A stretch of 64,000 nucleotides of DNA from Candidatus Obscuribacterium magneticum (lineage in GTDB: Bacteria; Elusimicrobiota; Elusimicrobia; F11): positions 1 to 64,000 of the forward strand of contig JAJAPZ010000002.1 in the NCBI GenBank assembly GCA_020523905.1, in the 5' to 3' direction. Position 1 is the stretch's first letter; every line of letters starts with the position of its first letter. A program made the translations under genes and the position numbers. The notes beneath the pieces were generated by a model that saw only the letters and a list, made by a program, of their open reading frames with translations, was not told where the DNA came from and ran no database searches. Of this stretch, positions 1 to 9,539 are shown piece by piece.

Positions 1-59
1 CAATCGATTCGCCGTTGGCCTTCGTCGGCCAGTTTTATGGATTTGATGTCATATTTCAT
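1..59 (-). CDS. ahcY: Adenosylhomocysteinase, N-terminal fragment (runs off window)
   Basis: Only the first 19 codons are in the window, read from an ATG at 59-57. They translate to MKYDIKSIKLADEGQRRID and stay open at base 1. This matches the usual start of S-adenosyl-L-homocysteine hydrolase (MKYDIKD-hL-EGK-RI-W). The enzyme splits SAH into adenosine and homocysteine and so relieves product inhibition of methyltransferases. An AAAGGA ribosome-binding site lies upstream. The gene begins 13 bases after the metK stop, the common metK-ahcY arrangement of the activated methyl cycle. The call rests on a short peptide plus context, but both agree. Confidence 0.78.
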   Translation of the reverse strand, partial: MKYDIKSIKLADEGQRRID

Positions 60-72
60 GAGAGAGATCCTT

Positions 73-1236
<1,164 letters not shown>

Positions 1237-1246
1237 CTAAGTCTTT

Positions 1247-1254
1247 CCTCCTTT
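1247..1254 (-). promoter_or_regulatory. Strong Shine-Dalgarno for metK (GTG start)
   Basis: On the minus strand this reads AAAGGAGG, a full anti-16S match about 10 bases before the metK GTG. It decides the start and is stronger than most ribosome-binding sites in this window, which fits a highly expressed housekeeping gene. Confidence 0.75.
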
Positions 1255-1272
1255 GATTAATCTGAAAAAAGG

Positions 1273-2748
1273 CTAGCGGGACGCCCGGATTTTGACCTTC
1301 CGCCCGCGCCGTTTCAATGATTTTGCTTCTGCCGGGGGACGGGGCGGCGGCAAATGAACGAGTCGATCAGCCTCTTTCAAGAGATGGTTCACAATATCTA
1401 TTTTTGGCCCTTCGGCATAGGTGCGGACCAATGGTTCGGTCCCGCTGGGCCGCATCAGGACCCAGGCCTCATCCTGTTGAATGATTTTAACGCCGTCGAT
1501 CAGCCGGACCTCCTTGATGGGAAGACCGGTCCAGCCGTTCATGAGATGGGTTTTGATGTTTTCGGTCCAGGCGTTTTTATCAACAGGGTGGGAGAGGGCG
1601 AAATCCACCCGTTTAAAAGTAGACGCGCCAAACCTTTTTTCCAGATCCGTCACAAGTTCCGAGAGCGACTTTTTCGTCAACGACATCAATTCCAATATGA
1701 GCAAAGCGCAGAGGACGCCGTCGCGCTCCGGAAACCAAAGGCCGACGCCGAATCCACCGGATTCCTCCCCCCCTAAAAGGACTTTTTCGCGCATCATTTT
1801 TTGGGAGATGTGTTTGAAACCGACGGCGACCTCTTCAAAGGGCAGGTTGTGATGGCGAGCAATGCGTTCAGGCAGGTAGCCCATGGAGACAGTTTGAATG
1901 ACTTTTCCCCGAAGTTTCTTGTTTTCGATGAGATGGAGGAGAAGCAAGGGCATCACCGTATGGGGCGGGAGAAATCGCCCTTTTTCATCGATGAGACCGA
2001 TCCGGTCAGCATCGCCGTCGACGGCGATGCCGACGGCGGCTTTCTTTTGAATGACGTTTTTTTTCAGGTCACTGAGGTTGACCTCGATCGGCTCGGGATT
2101 GACGCCTCCGAAGAGAGGGTCGATTTCGTTGTGGAGGATGATGACGGAACCGTTTTTGGGAACGACCTTGGCGAACAAATCGCCTCCCGGTCCATGCATG
2201 GCGTCGAAGATGACGGGTCCGGAAAGATGGGAGAGTCGAATGTTGTGGGCCTGTTTTTTAAGAAAGGCGACGTGGGCGATGGAAAAATCCTTTTTTGTGG
2301 TCGGCACCTCTCCAAATCGGATGTCGCCCATGTCGAGCCGGTCCTCAATGCTGGTGGTGAGGGTTTCATCAGCGGAGCCTCCGTGAGGCCCTTTCAGCTT
2401 GAATCCGTTGAAATGGGGCGGGTTGTGGCTGGCGGTGATCATAAATCCCATGGCGGCTTTTCTTTCTTTGACGTTAAGGGCCAGGGTGGGGGAACCAATG
2501 GGAGCCGCAGAAAATTCGACTTTAAAGCCGTTTCCCGAAGCGACTCGGGCGGCCATCTCGGCAAAGAGTTGAGAAGAAAAGCGGCGGTCGTAACCGATCA
2601 AAATCAATCGGCTTTTTGACGTCTTCCGAATAACGTCGCACGCCGCCTGGGCGACCCGCCGAACGTTGTGCATGGTAAACCCCTCGGCGATGACCGCCCG
2701 CCAGCCGTCGGTGCCGAATTTAATCGTGTTGTTACCATTGTTGATCAT
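1273..2748 (-). CDS. Phosphomannomutase/phosphoglucomutase family protein
   Basis: An alpha-D-phosphohexomutase that interconverts hexose-6-phosphate and hexose-1-phosphate (Man, Glc or GlcN; the substrate cannot be read from sequence). The active-site serine loop TASHNPP is at residues 105-111, the Mg loop DGDADR at 244-249, the sugar-specificity loop EESGGFG at 328-334 and the phosphate-binding loop RPSGTEP at 433-439. All four domains are present in 491 residues. EESGG is typical of the PMM/PGM type rather than GlmM. The last ~25 residues are a basic proline-rich tail beyond the usual domain end. It sits 5 bases after an NDP-sugar pyrophosphorylase gene, so the pair plausibly makes an NDP-hexose (for example GDP-Man for Gmd/Fcl) from hexose-6-phosphate. 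Confidence 0.93.
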   Translation of the reverse strand: MINNGNNTIKFGTDGWRAVIAEGFTMHNVRRVAQAACDVIRKTSKSRLILIGYDRRFSSQLFAEMAARVASGNGFKVEFSAAPIGSPTLALNVKERKAAMGFMITASHNPPHFNGFKLKGPHGGSADETLTTSIEDRLDMGDIRFGEVPTTKKDFSIAHVAFLKKQAHNIRLSHLSGPVIFDAMHGPGGDLFAKVVPKNGSVIILHNEIDPLFGGVNPEPIEVNLSDLKKNVIQKKAAVGIAVDGDADRIGLIDEKGRFLPPHTVMPLLLLHLIENKKLRGKVIQTVSMGYLPERIARHHNLPFEEVAVGFKHISQKMMREKVLLGGEESGGFGVGLWFPERDGVLCALLILELMSLTKKSLSELVTDLEKRFGASTFKRVDFALSHPVDKNAWTENIKTHLMNGWTGLPIKEVRLIDGVKIIQQDEAWVLMRPSGTEPLVRTYAEGPKIDIVNHLLKEADRLVHLPPPRPPAEAKSLKRRGRKVKIRASR

Positions 2749-2753
2749 AAAAA

Positions 2754-3827
2754 TTAGACCTTGGAGTAGGCTGTGATATGCGACCCGTCGCCGATGACAG
2801 AGCCCGCCTGAAGTTCAACCTTGGGACCCAATCGAGCGTTGTGCCCGACAATCGAGCCTGAGATTTTCGAGCCCCTCCCGATCGTCGCATGATCCAGAAT
2901 CACCGCGTCTTTAATCATGCAAGAATCACCAATCGAGACATGAGATCCGACGGAAACCATTCCCTCCAAATGAACCTTCTTACCGATTCCTGATTTTTCT
3001 TCAACAAGAATTTGTTGCCGGCGGGATAGGAACTTTTTCCCGTAAATTTCTCCCCCCCGTGGGAGGCCCCTTTTACGCAATAATGACATTTCTGTCCAGT
3101 ATTTTTTGTCACGGCAGAGATCGAGGTGAGCTTTCAGATAGCTGGCGGGCGTTCCGATGTCATTCCAATAACCTTTGAAAGAATAGCCATAGAGTCGCTT
3201 CCCTTCTTTCAGCCAGCGTGGATATAAATCATTCTCGATTGAAAGGGTTCGTCCGGGAAGAATATCCTCCAGCAGATGAGGTTGAAGAAGATAAGCGCCG
3301 GCGTTGATAAAACTTTTCTTCGGATGGCTTTTCGGTTTTTCAATAAACCGTCTTATCCGGCTTTTTGGATCCCGAATGACCAAACCGAAGCGGGACGGAT
3401 CCTTGACGGCCGTTAGAGCAACGGACCCCTCGGCCCCCCTTTTTTTATGGAATCGGATGAACTTCCGCACGTCGAGATCAAAGAGGATGTCGCCGTTAAA
3501 AATAATGATTGGTTCGTCGGCCGACTCTTGATATTTTTTTAGGTGATCGTAGGCAAAGCGGATGGCGCCGCCGGTTCCGCGGGGGGTTGGTTCCTTGATG
3601 ACATTAATCGTCATCTTGCCAAAGGGATGACGCCGAAAATGGTCCTTGAATTTTTCGGCCAGATGACCCCCGGCGAGGACCGCCTTTTTGACGCCGGCTT
3701 TTTCAAGGCGATGGAGTTGAAAATAGAGAAAAGGAATATTGAGAATCGGCAAAAGGCCCTTGGGACGATGAAGGGTCAGAGGACGAAGGCGTGTGGCGAG
3801 TCCGCCGACAAGAAGGATGGCTTTCAT
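2754..3827 (-). CDS. NDP-sugar pyrophosphorylase with left-handed beta-helix tail (mannose-1-phosphate guanylyltransferase-like)
   Basis: A nucleotidyltransferase that couples a hexose-1-phosphate to an NTP. The Rossmann-type N-terminal domain opens with GGLATRLRPLT (residues 8-18), the G-x-x-R-L-x-P-L-T signature, and carries FNGDILFD around residue 110 and EKPKS around residue 164. The C-terminal ~90 residues hold imperfect hexapeptide repeats (IGRGSKI, LGPKVEL), a beta-helix used for oligomerisation or regulation. The architecture matches bacterial GDP-mannose or Glc-1-P pyrophosphorylases of the GCD1 type. Base specificity is not readable, but Gmd and Fcl in this block need GDP-mannose. 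It has a 4-base ATGA overlap with the upstream epimerase gene and lies just before the phosphohexomutase gene. Confidence 0.88.
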   Translation of the reverse strand: MKAILLVGGLATRLRPLTLHRPKGLLPILNIPFLYFQLHRLEKAGVKKAVLAGGHLAEKFKDHFRRHPFGKMTINVIKEPTPRGTGGAIRFAYDHLKKYQESADEPIIIFNGDILFDLDVRKFIRFHKKRGAEGSVALTAVKDPSRFGLVIRDPKSRIRRFIEKPKSHPKKSFINAGAYLLQPHLLEDILPGRTLSIENDLYPRWLKEGKRLYGYSFKGYWNDIGTPASYLKAHLDLCRDKKYWTEMSLLRKRGLPRGGEIYGKKFLSRRQQILVEEKSGIGKKVHLEGMVSVGSHVSIGDSCMIKDAVILDHATIGRGSKISGSIVGHNARLGPKVELQAGSVIGDGSHITAYSKV

Positions 3828-4762
3828 CGGGGGTGTCCGGTTTTGAGTTTTTCTTTGAAGTAAATCAGGGTCCGCTCAAGGCCGTCCCTGAGATCGGTTT
3901 GCGGAGCCCAGCCCAGGTCCCGCTTCGCTTTTTGGCAATTGAGAAAGCTGCGGCTCAATTCGCCCGAACGAGCTCTCTTATAAATGGGTTGAAGGTCGGA
4001 GTGACTCAAGGAGGCCGTGGTCCTCCAAAGTTTTACAACAGAGGTCTCGAGGCCCGTTCCAATGTTGAGGATTTTATTGTGGCCTTTAAACAGCGCCAAT
4101 GTGTTGGCCCTCACGACATCGCCGACGTAGACGAAATCCCGGGTCTGTTTTCCCGTTCCAAAAATAAAAGGACGCTCACCCGACAAAATTTTGTTGGAGA
4201 AAATGGCAACCACTCCCGCTTCACCAAAAGGATCTTGACGGGGTCCGTAGACGTTGGCGTATCGGAGGATGGTGTATTTGAGGCCATAGAGAACAGCGTA
4301 GGCGTGGATGTATTTTTCCGACGATAGTTTGGCAATGCCGTAGGGCGCCAGAGGAATCTCAGGGTCGCCTTCTCGTGCGGGCCGGCGGCATTCGCCGTAG
4401 ATCGTTCCTCCCGACGAAGAAAAAATGAATTTTTTCACTTTGCAATTCTTGGCAGCCTCCAATAGATTTAGGGTTCCGATAATATTGACGTTGGCGTCGA
4501 ATTGAGGGTCGGCCACCGAATGGCGGACGTCCATTTGCGCGGCGTGATGGTTGACGACGTCGAACCGGGCCTTTTTGAAAAGGGAGAGAAGCCGGCTCTT
4601 GTTACGAATATTGAGGTGGAACAAGACGGCCGCCTTAGGAACGTAACGGCGGTGGCCGGTGGAGAGGTCGTCGACCACCCAGACGCGATGGCCCTGCCGG
4701 ATGTATTCGTCGACAATGTTGGATCCGATGAATCCAGCCCCTCCCGTCACAAGAATCTTCAT
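3824..4762 (-). CDS. NAD-dependent epimerase/dehydratase (UDP-glucose 4-epimerase-like)
   Basis: An extended short-chain dehydrogenase acting on an NDP-sugar. The NAD-binding GGAGFIGS is at residues 7-14, the Ser-Thr region SSSGGTIYG around 116-124 and the catalytic Y-x-x-x-K (YGIAK) around 141-145. The 312-residue length and DDLSTGHR after the first beta-alpha-beta unit are typical of GalE-like or Gne-like enzymes. It lies 2 bases after the priming glycosylphosphotransferase gene and overlaps the pyrophosphorylase start by 4 bases, so it probably makes the sugar (often Gal, GalNAc or QuiNAc type) used by that transferase. The exact substrate is not determined. Confidence 0.88.
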   Translation of the reverse strand: MKILVTGGAGFIGSNIVDEYIRQGHRVWVVDDLSTGHRRYVPKAAVLFHLNIRNKSRLLSLFKKARFDVVNHHAAQMDVRHSVADPQFDANVNIIGTLNLLEAAKNCKVKKFIFSSSGGTIYGECRRPAREGDPEIPLAPYGIAKLSSEKYIHAYAVLYGLKYTILRYANVYGPRQDPFGEAGVVAIFSNKILSGERPFIFGTGKQTRDFVYVGDVVRANTLALFKGHNKILNIGTGLETSVVKLWRTTASLSHSDLQPIYKRARSGELSRSFLNCQKAKRDLGWAPQTDLRDGLERTLIYFKEKLKTGHPR

Positions 4763-4764
4763 TA

Positions 4765-6177
4765 TCAGTAAGCTCCTTTTCCGGTTAATATCGCGGGCAG
4801 TGTTTTGGCCAATATTTTAAAGTCAAGCCCCGGCGACCAGTGTTCGATGTAAAAAATGTCCATGTCAATCATTTCCTCATAGGTGAGCTCCGCCCGCCCG
4901 CTGACCTGCCAAAGCCCCGTGATGCCCGGCAGGATGTTCAAGCGCTTTTTGGCCCACTCATCGTAGACTTCGGCTTCCCACAAGACTTGGGGGCGAGGTC
5001 CAATGAGGCTCATTTCACCCCGCAAGACGTTGATGAGCTGCGGCAGCTCATCGATGCTGAAGCGCCGCAAGAATTTGCCAACGGCCGTGATTCTCGGGTC
5101 GTCTTTCATTTTAAAAACGGGGCCCGGTCGGTCGCTGCTTTCCTTCAGTTGATCCAAAAGCTGGTCGGCGTTTTTAACCATGGTGCGGAACTTGAGAAAT
5201 TGAAACGTTCGCCCCTTGTAACCCATGCGGGGCTGCTGAAAAAAAGTCGGGCCGCGGGACGTGCTTTTGATCAGAAAAGCCACCAAACTCAAGGGAATGA
5301 AAAAGATTCCCAGGATGAAGCTGGCAAAGGTGACATCCATGACCCGTTTGGTGAGAAACGCGGTTCCGTGCAGAGAAGTGGGTTTGAGCTGGAAGGTGGG
5401 AATCCCGAGAGAATCGTCCACCAGGACTTCTCCCATGCGCAACTCCAGGATGTCCGGCAGAAGCCGGAAGGAGACTCCCTTTTCTTCGCAATAGGTCGCA
5501 ATCCGGATGGCATCCTTGTGATGGAGGGCAGGATGAGCGAGGAGGACTTCGTTGATGCGGGAGCGGGCGATTGTCCGTTTGATGGACTCGGTATCCCCCC
5601 CTTTTTTTTTGAGGATGGCCCGGTCTCCATGCTGTTCAAGGATTTTTTTCAAAGCATTCGAAAGATAGCCGTCGCCCAAAATTAGAACACGGTACGGCCG
5701 CCCCTGCCGCCGGATCCAAACGAGATACCCCGTTTTGATCAATTCACGGACGACAAAAAGAAGAAATCCGCTGAACAACCCCCCAAGAAAAAAGACGATT
5801 CTGGAATAAGAATCTTCGCGGTAGAGAAACATGGCCGACATGGACAACAACGTGGCAATGATCGACCCCCGGGTGATCCGGAGGGCATCATCGATAGCCG
5901 GAAGATTAATGCGCCGGTACGCTCCCTGCCAGGACAAAGCCAGCGGCCACAAGGCCAAAACAAGGGGGCTGGCTTTAAGATAAATGCTTAAAGGAGGAAC
6001 CCCTTTGACGGCAGGAAATACGTCGGTGAAAGGTTGAAAATAAAAACGGAAGCCATACGCCAAAAAATAAGCCATGGCGACAACGAATACGTCCCCCATT
6101 AAAATAACCGCTCGGCTGAATATGAATTTCAGCGTTTGTGTGTTGGAGAGGCCCAATCGATAGGGGATCATTGTCAT
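4765..6177 (-). CDS. Polyprenyl glycosylphosphotransferase (priming sugar transferase)
   Basis: Starts glycan assembly by moving a sugar-1-phosphate from an NDP-sugar onto undecaprenyl phosphate at the inner membrane. The layout is the long WbaP/WcaJ form: four or five membrane segments in residues 20-130, a nucleotide-binding-like central domain (RVLILGDGYLSNAL near 164), then a membrane hairpin and the bacterial sugar transferase domain from about residue 265. That domain shows KFRTM, DDPRITAVGKFLRR, SIDELPQL, GEMSLIGPRP and LPGITGLWQVSGR, all catalytic landmarks. The 470 residues are normal. An A9-G7 tract (5595-5610) encodes LKKKGGD in the central domain and is a possible slippage site. 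It follows the first GT9 gene by 32 bases. Confidence 0.95.
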   Translation of the reverse strand: MTMIPYRLGLSNTQTLKFIFSRAVILMGDVFVVAMAYFLAYGFRFYFQPFTDVFPAVKGVPPLSIYLKASPLVLALWPLALSWQGAYRRINLPAIDDALRITRGSIIATLLSMSAMFLYREDSYSRIVFFLGGLFSGFLLFVVRELIKTGYLVWIRRQGRPYRVLILGDGYLSNALKKILEQHGDRAILKKKGGDTESIKRTIARSRINEVLLAHPALHHKDAIRIATYCEEKGVSFRLLPDILELRMGEVLVDDSLGIPTFQLKPTSLHGTAFLTKRVMDVTFASFILGIFFIPLSLVAFLIKSTSRGPTFFQQPRMGYKGRTFQFLKFRTMVKNADQLLDQLKESSDRPGPVFKMKDDPRITAVGKFLRRFSIDELPQLINVLRGEMSLIGPRPQVLWEAEVYDEWAKKRLNILPGITGLWQVSGRAELTYEEMIDMDIFYIEHWSPGLDFKILAKTLPAILTGKGAY

Positions 6178-6209
6178 GGCAGATCAACTTTTCGTTTTCG
6201 GGACTTCTA

Positions 6210-7325
6210 CTAAATATGACTTGAATTGTCGAATAAGCTTGAGACGGCGCTTTTGACCCCATCAATGTCAATGAGTTTCATGCAGGTTCGATCCTTTTTG
6301 TGGTACTCAAAACCCAGGCGCAGACAAGGGCAGTGGGGGCATTTTGATTTAAGGACGATCGCTTTTAAGTTAAGAGGACCCCACAAAAGAGAATTGGTGG
6401 GTCCATGCAAGGCAATTTGAGGTTTTTTAAACGCCGCGGCGATGTGCATGACGCCGGTGTTGCCGGAAATAATGAGATCCATCTCCTTGACAAGAGAAAC
6501 CATGCCGGGCCAGGAGAGTTGCCCCCCCAAGTCCGTGGCAAGTCCATTGAGGAGCCGGGAGAGGTGGGCCGTCTTTTGCCTCTCTTCAGGCCCTGAGGAT
6601 AAAATGAGATGGGCGTCATATTTTTTCTTGAGCCAGTGGCCGATCACCCCGTAATTGACCAGCGGCCACTCTCGCGGAAAGCCATCCCTCCCGCAGCCGG
6701 GGTGGATTAATATTTTCTTCGTGTTTTCAGGCGGCTTTTTCCAAATCCTGTTAAGTTCCGACTGTCCCTCTTCTGTTTCCCATAGTTCAAGATTTGTATC
6801 CAAGGGTAGAGATATGAATTTTTCCACCAAATCGTAAAAATCGTAAATCTCGTGATGGCGATATTGTTTTTTAAGCGTGTGGGTAAACAGGCTGGCACGA
6901 TATTGGCAGGGGGTATCGAAGCCAATCCTTATTTTTGAACCCGTTAAATAAGCCATGAGAGGCGATCCTCGTGACCACTGCTCGCCGTCAATGACAAGGT
7001 CATATTTTTCACGTCGCAGGGCGGCGATCAATTTGACGAGTGTGAAATTAAGCCCCCCTTCCCACGCATAAATCTTGTCCACATACGGAACCGTTTGGGC
7101 AATGGATTGATTAATCGAGGAAACAAGCCAATGAATCTGTACCCGCGGGAGGGCCTTCCGAAGCTGGCGAAGGACAGGGACCAGAAGGATGGTGTCCCCC
7201 ATGGCGGCGAATTTGATGAGAAGAAGTTTTTTGATCCCTTGAGGAATCGGGCGGCCTTTGCGCGTCAATAAACCCAGTGTATTGACGAGGGGAACACCGA
7301 CCAGAAAATCAAGTTGGCGGATCAT
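6210..7325 (-). CDS. Glycosyltransferase family 9 (heptosyltransferase-like), copy 1
   Basis: GT-B fold enzyme of the ADP-heptose:LPS heptosyltransferase family (GT9), expected to add a sugar to a lipid-linked or LPS acceptor on the cytoplasmic side. Landmarks are LLIKFAAMGD near residue 36 (acceptor loop), HPGCGRDGFPREWP near 214 and SGNTGVMHIAAA near 289 followed by ALHGPTN, the donor site. A Cys cluster CPHCPC near residue 327 with a further Cys (RTCMK) is common in this family. It abuts a GT4 gene (stop and start adjacent) and is the first half of a duplicated GT9-GT4 unit with 7326-10679. The donor need not be heptose, because GT9 members in O-antigen loci use other sugars. Confidence 0.88.
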   Translation of the reverse strand: MIRQLDFLVGVPLVNTLGLLTRKGRPIPQGIKKLLLIKFAAMGDTILLVPVLRQLRKALPRVQIHWLVSSINQSIAQTVPYVDKIYAWEGGLNFTLVKLIAALRREKYDLVIDGEQWSRGSPLMAYLTGSKIRIGFDTPCQYRASLFTHTLKKQYRHHEIYDFYDLVEKFISLPLDTNLELWETEEGQSELNRIWKKPPENTKKILIHPGCGRDGFPREWPLVNYGVIGHWLKKKYDAHLILSSGPEERQKTAHLSRLLNGLATDLGGQLSWPGMVSLVKEMDLIISGNTGVMHIAAAFKKPQIALHGPTNSLLWGPLNLKAIVLKSKCPHCPCLRLGFEYHKKDRTCMKLIDIDGVKSAVSSLFDNSSHI

Positions 7326-8405
7326 TCAAAGACCTTTTTGGACGGCATCTTCATAAAGCTTCCAGGTCGAAGAGGCAAACTGGTGCCACGAAAACCGCTT
7401 AACGTTTTCAAATCCCTTTTGCCGAAGGGCCTCTCTTTTCTCGGCATGATGAAGCAGGTCGATGATCGCTTCCGATATGTTCAAGGGAGTTGACGGGTCA
7501 ATATAAGAGGCGGCTTCTCCGCACACGTCAGGTAGGGAGGCGACCTTTGAAGCAATGACCGGCAAACCGCAGGCCATGGCTTCAAGCGGTGGAAGTCCGA
7601 ATCCTTCGTAGAAGGAAGGAAAGACGAAAAGAGAGGCGCCTGAATAGAGCGCCGGCAGGTCATTCCTCTCGACCGCTTCAATTTGATGGACACCGGGAGG
7701 AAATCCATTCCGGCGGAATTGCGGGTAAGAGTTTCGTCCCACCAGAACGAGGGGCGAACAATTATTGATGTTTTTTCTAACGGTTTCGTAAGCGGAAAGA
7801 AGGCCCATTGTGTTTTTACTTCCCCGAAGATTACCAACGGAGAGAAGATAACCGGGTTCGAGGTTGTGTTTTCTGAGAGTCGCGCTTAAAAGATTTCCAC
7901 TAACGGGCTGAAATGTTTGATCGACGGCCGGATGTATCACCTGAACTTTATTTTGCGCGTCTGGAAAGTAATGCAAGTAATCCTTTTTGGTGTTTTCGGA
8001 TACAGCGATGATTTTCGCAGCGTGTTTTGCGATATGACGCATGCAAACATAGGCGTACCACCGGGAAAAAGGCTTTGTGGAGTATTGCGGAAAAAGAACA
8101 TGGATCAAATCATGAATCGTGACAACGAACGGACCCCGATAGAAGAGAGGAACGTCAAAGTGCGGCATATGAAAGAGAGAAAGGTTGAGTTTCTTTAATA
8201 GTGGGGGATAGCGCCAGTGTTGGGAAAGACTGTAGATGGGGTAGGGCACAGTGACCGTCGACATTCCGTCGGCTTTTTGCCAGCCGGGAGAGCTGAGGAG
8301 AACAAGGTGTTTTTTTTGATCGCTTGTGAAATGGTTGAGAAGGCCCTGGATGGTGATGCCGATTCCCGAGCTGTCAACCATTCTGATGTCCAGGCCGATT
8401 TTCAT
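7326..8405 (-). CDS. Glycosyltransferase family 4, copy 1
   Basis: GT-B retaining glycosyltransferase. The N-terminal acceptor domain starts [16 protein letters not shown] (GIG loop). The C-terminal donor domain shows [10 protein letters not shown] near 192, the E-x7-E element [16 protein letters not shown] near 275 and D at [10 protein letters not shown]. Length 359 is typical. It strongly resembles the GT4 at 9540-10679 in the same layout ([22 protein letters not shown] versus LNVHDLVHYVFP), so the two are probably paralogues. It lies between the two GT9 genes with no gap to the first and 3 bases to the second. Donor and linkage are unknown. Confidence 0.9.
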   Translation of the reverse strand: MKIGLDIRMVDSSGIGITIQGLLNHFTSDQKKHLVLLSSPGWQKADGMSTVTVPYPIYSLSQHWRYPPLLKKLNLSLFHMPHFDVPLFYRGPFVVTIHDLIHVLFPQYSTKPFSRWYAYVCMRHIAKHAAKIIAVSENTKKDYLHYFPDAQNKVQVIHPAVDQTFQPVSGNLLSATLRKHNLEPGYLLSVGNLRGSKNTMGLLSAYETVRKNINNCSPLVLVGRNSYPQFRRNGFPPGVHQIEAVERNDLPALYSGASLFVFPSFYEGFGLPPLEAMACGLPVIASKVASLPDVCGEAASYIDPSTPLNISEAIIDLLHHAEKREALRQKGFENVKRFSWHQFASSTWKLYEDAVQKGL

Positions 8406-8408
8406 AGG

Positions 8409-9530
8409 TTATCCAACCTTGGTGGAGGTGACGGTCGTGGCGAGAAGGGTGTCGTACACTTTATCCGTGGTTATCCCACCGAGGCAGGGGTGGCCTTCGA
8501 CCGGACATGTAGCTTGGGAACAGTAAGAACAGGAGACGGGGTTTTCAATAATGTGGACATTTCCTCTAGGAGCCCAGATTTTTGGGTCGGCTGTCCCGCT
8601 CCAGAGGGTCCAAACCGGTTTCCCAAGAGCGGCCATCAGATGGGCGGGGCCTGAGTCGTTGGTGAGAAGGCCATCGCATTGTTGAAGGATGTCTAACAGT
8701 TGGGGAAGAGTCGTTTTTCCCATGTGGTTTGTGACAGATGGGCCCACCATTTGAGTCAACGTTGATCCCATCGACTCGTTAAGTCCAATGAGGCAGATGT
8801 CCCAATTGCCTTCGTTATGAAGCTTTATGATAAGTTCTCGAAACCGTTCCAAGGGCCACCGTTTGGCGGGTGTGCCGGCGTCCGGATGAATAGCCAATCG
8901 AAATCGACGATCAGAGTGTGATGTGGTGCTTAAATGGGAGATGCTTTTTTCGATTAACGTCATATGTGGTGTGGCGGAAACGCTTTTAGCGCCTATGGCC
9001 TCGGCTAAGCGAAGATTCTTTTCTACAGCCGGCAGGTTCGGGTCCCAAGGCACGTTGACATCCAAAAGGAATCCTCCGCCTGTCGCTCCATAACCGACCA
9101 CGTTTTTAAGTCCCAACCGCTTTAAAAACCATATCAAACGAATGTCTCCCCGAAGTTCCAGAACACAATCGTAGCCCTCTTTTTTAAGTTGTTTCCCCAA
9201 TTCTATCGTCGTGTTGGTGGGATGGCGTCGTGAATCGAACCAGGGGCAGTCCCAGGTAAAATAGTCGTCCGCTGTGCGGCACAATCGAAAAAGTTCGACT
9301 CCTGCGGTTGTGCTTAAAACATGTATTTTCGCTCCAGGGTATGACGATCGAAGAGATTCAAAGAGAGGAAGAGTTTGAACGATGTCCCCCAGTTGATCCA
9401 AGCGAATGACGAGGATTTTGTTGGGTCTAAGATGTTTCGATGGGGGCGGGCGGCGGAATTGGTAACCGATGGTGTCTGCCAGTTTCGCCAGCGTGAGGAG
9501 GGTCTTATTCTTAAATGCGTAAGTTCTCAT
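8409..9530 (-). CDS. Glycosyltransferase family 9 (heptosyltransferase-like), copy 2
   Basis: GT9 enzyme like the gene at 6210-7325. It shows ILVIRLDQLGDIVQTLP near residue 38, IHPDAGTPAKRWP near 222 and TNDSGPAHLMAALGKPVWTLW near 292, the canonical heptosyltransferase donor loop, which is better conserved here than in copy 1. A Cys cluster near residue 335 (SCSYCSQATC) again follows the donor site. It is 373 residues long. It sits 9 bases after the second GT4 gene and 3 bases before the first. The role is inferred as addition of a core or repeat-unit sugar. The exact donor is not known. Confidence 0.9.
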   Translation of the reverse strand: MRTYAFKNKTLLTLAKLADTIGYQFRRPPPSKHLRPNKILVIRLDQLGDIVQTLPLFESLRSSYPGAKIHVLSTTAGVELFRLCRTADDYFTWDCPWFDSRRHPTNTTIELGKQLKKEGYDCVLELRGDIRLIWFLKRLGLKNVVGYGATGGGFLLDVNVPWDPNLPAVEKNLRLAEAIGAKSVSATPHMTLIEKSISHLSTTSHSDRRFRLAIHPDAGTPAKRWPLERFRELIIKLHNEGNWDICLIGLNESMGSTLTQMVGPSVTNHMGKTTLPQLLDILQQCDGLLTNDSGPAHLMAALGKPVWTLWSGTADPKIWAPRGNVHIIENPVSCSYCSQATCPVEGHPCLGGITTDKVYDTLLATTVTSTKVG

Positions 9531-9539
9531 GATGACGAT

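Noticed and set aside
1801-2619. 272-codon plus-strand open frame
   Set aside because: Antisense to the phosphomannomutase, which has all four active-site loops.
4840-5685. 281-codon plus-strand open frame
   Set aside because: Antisense to the priming transferase; no family features and a conserved gene is on the other strand.
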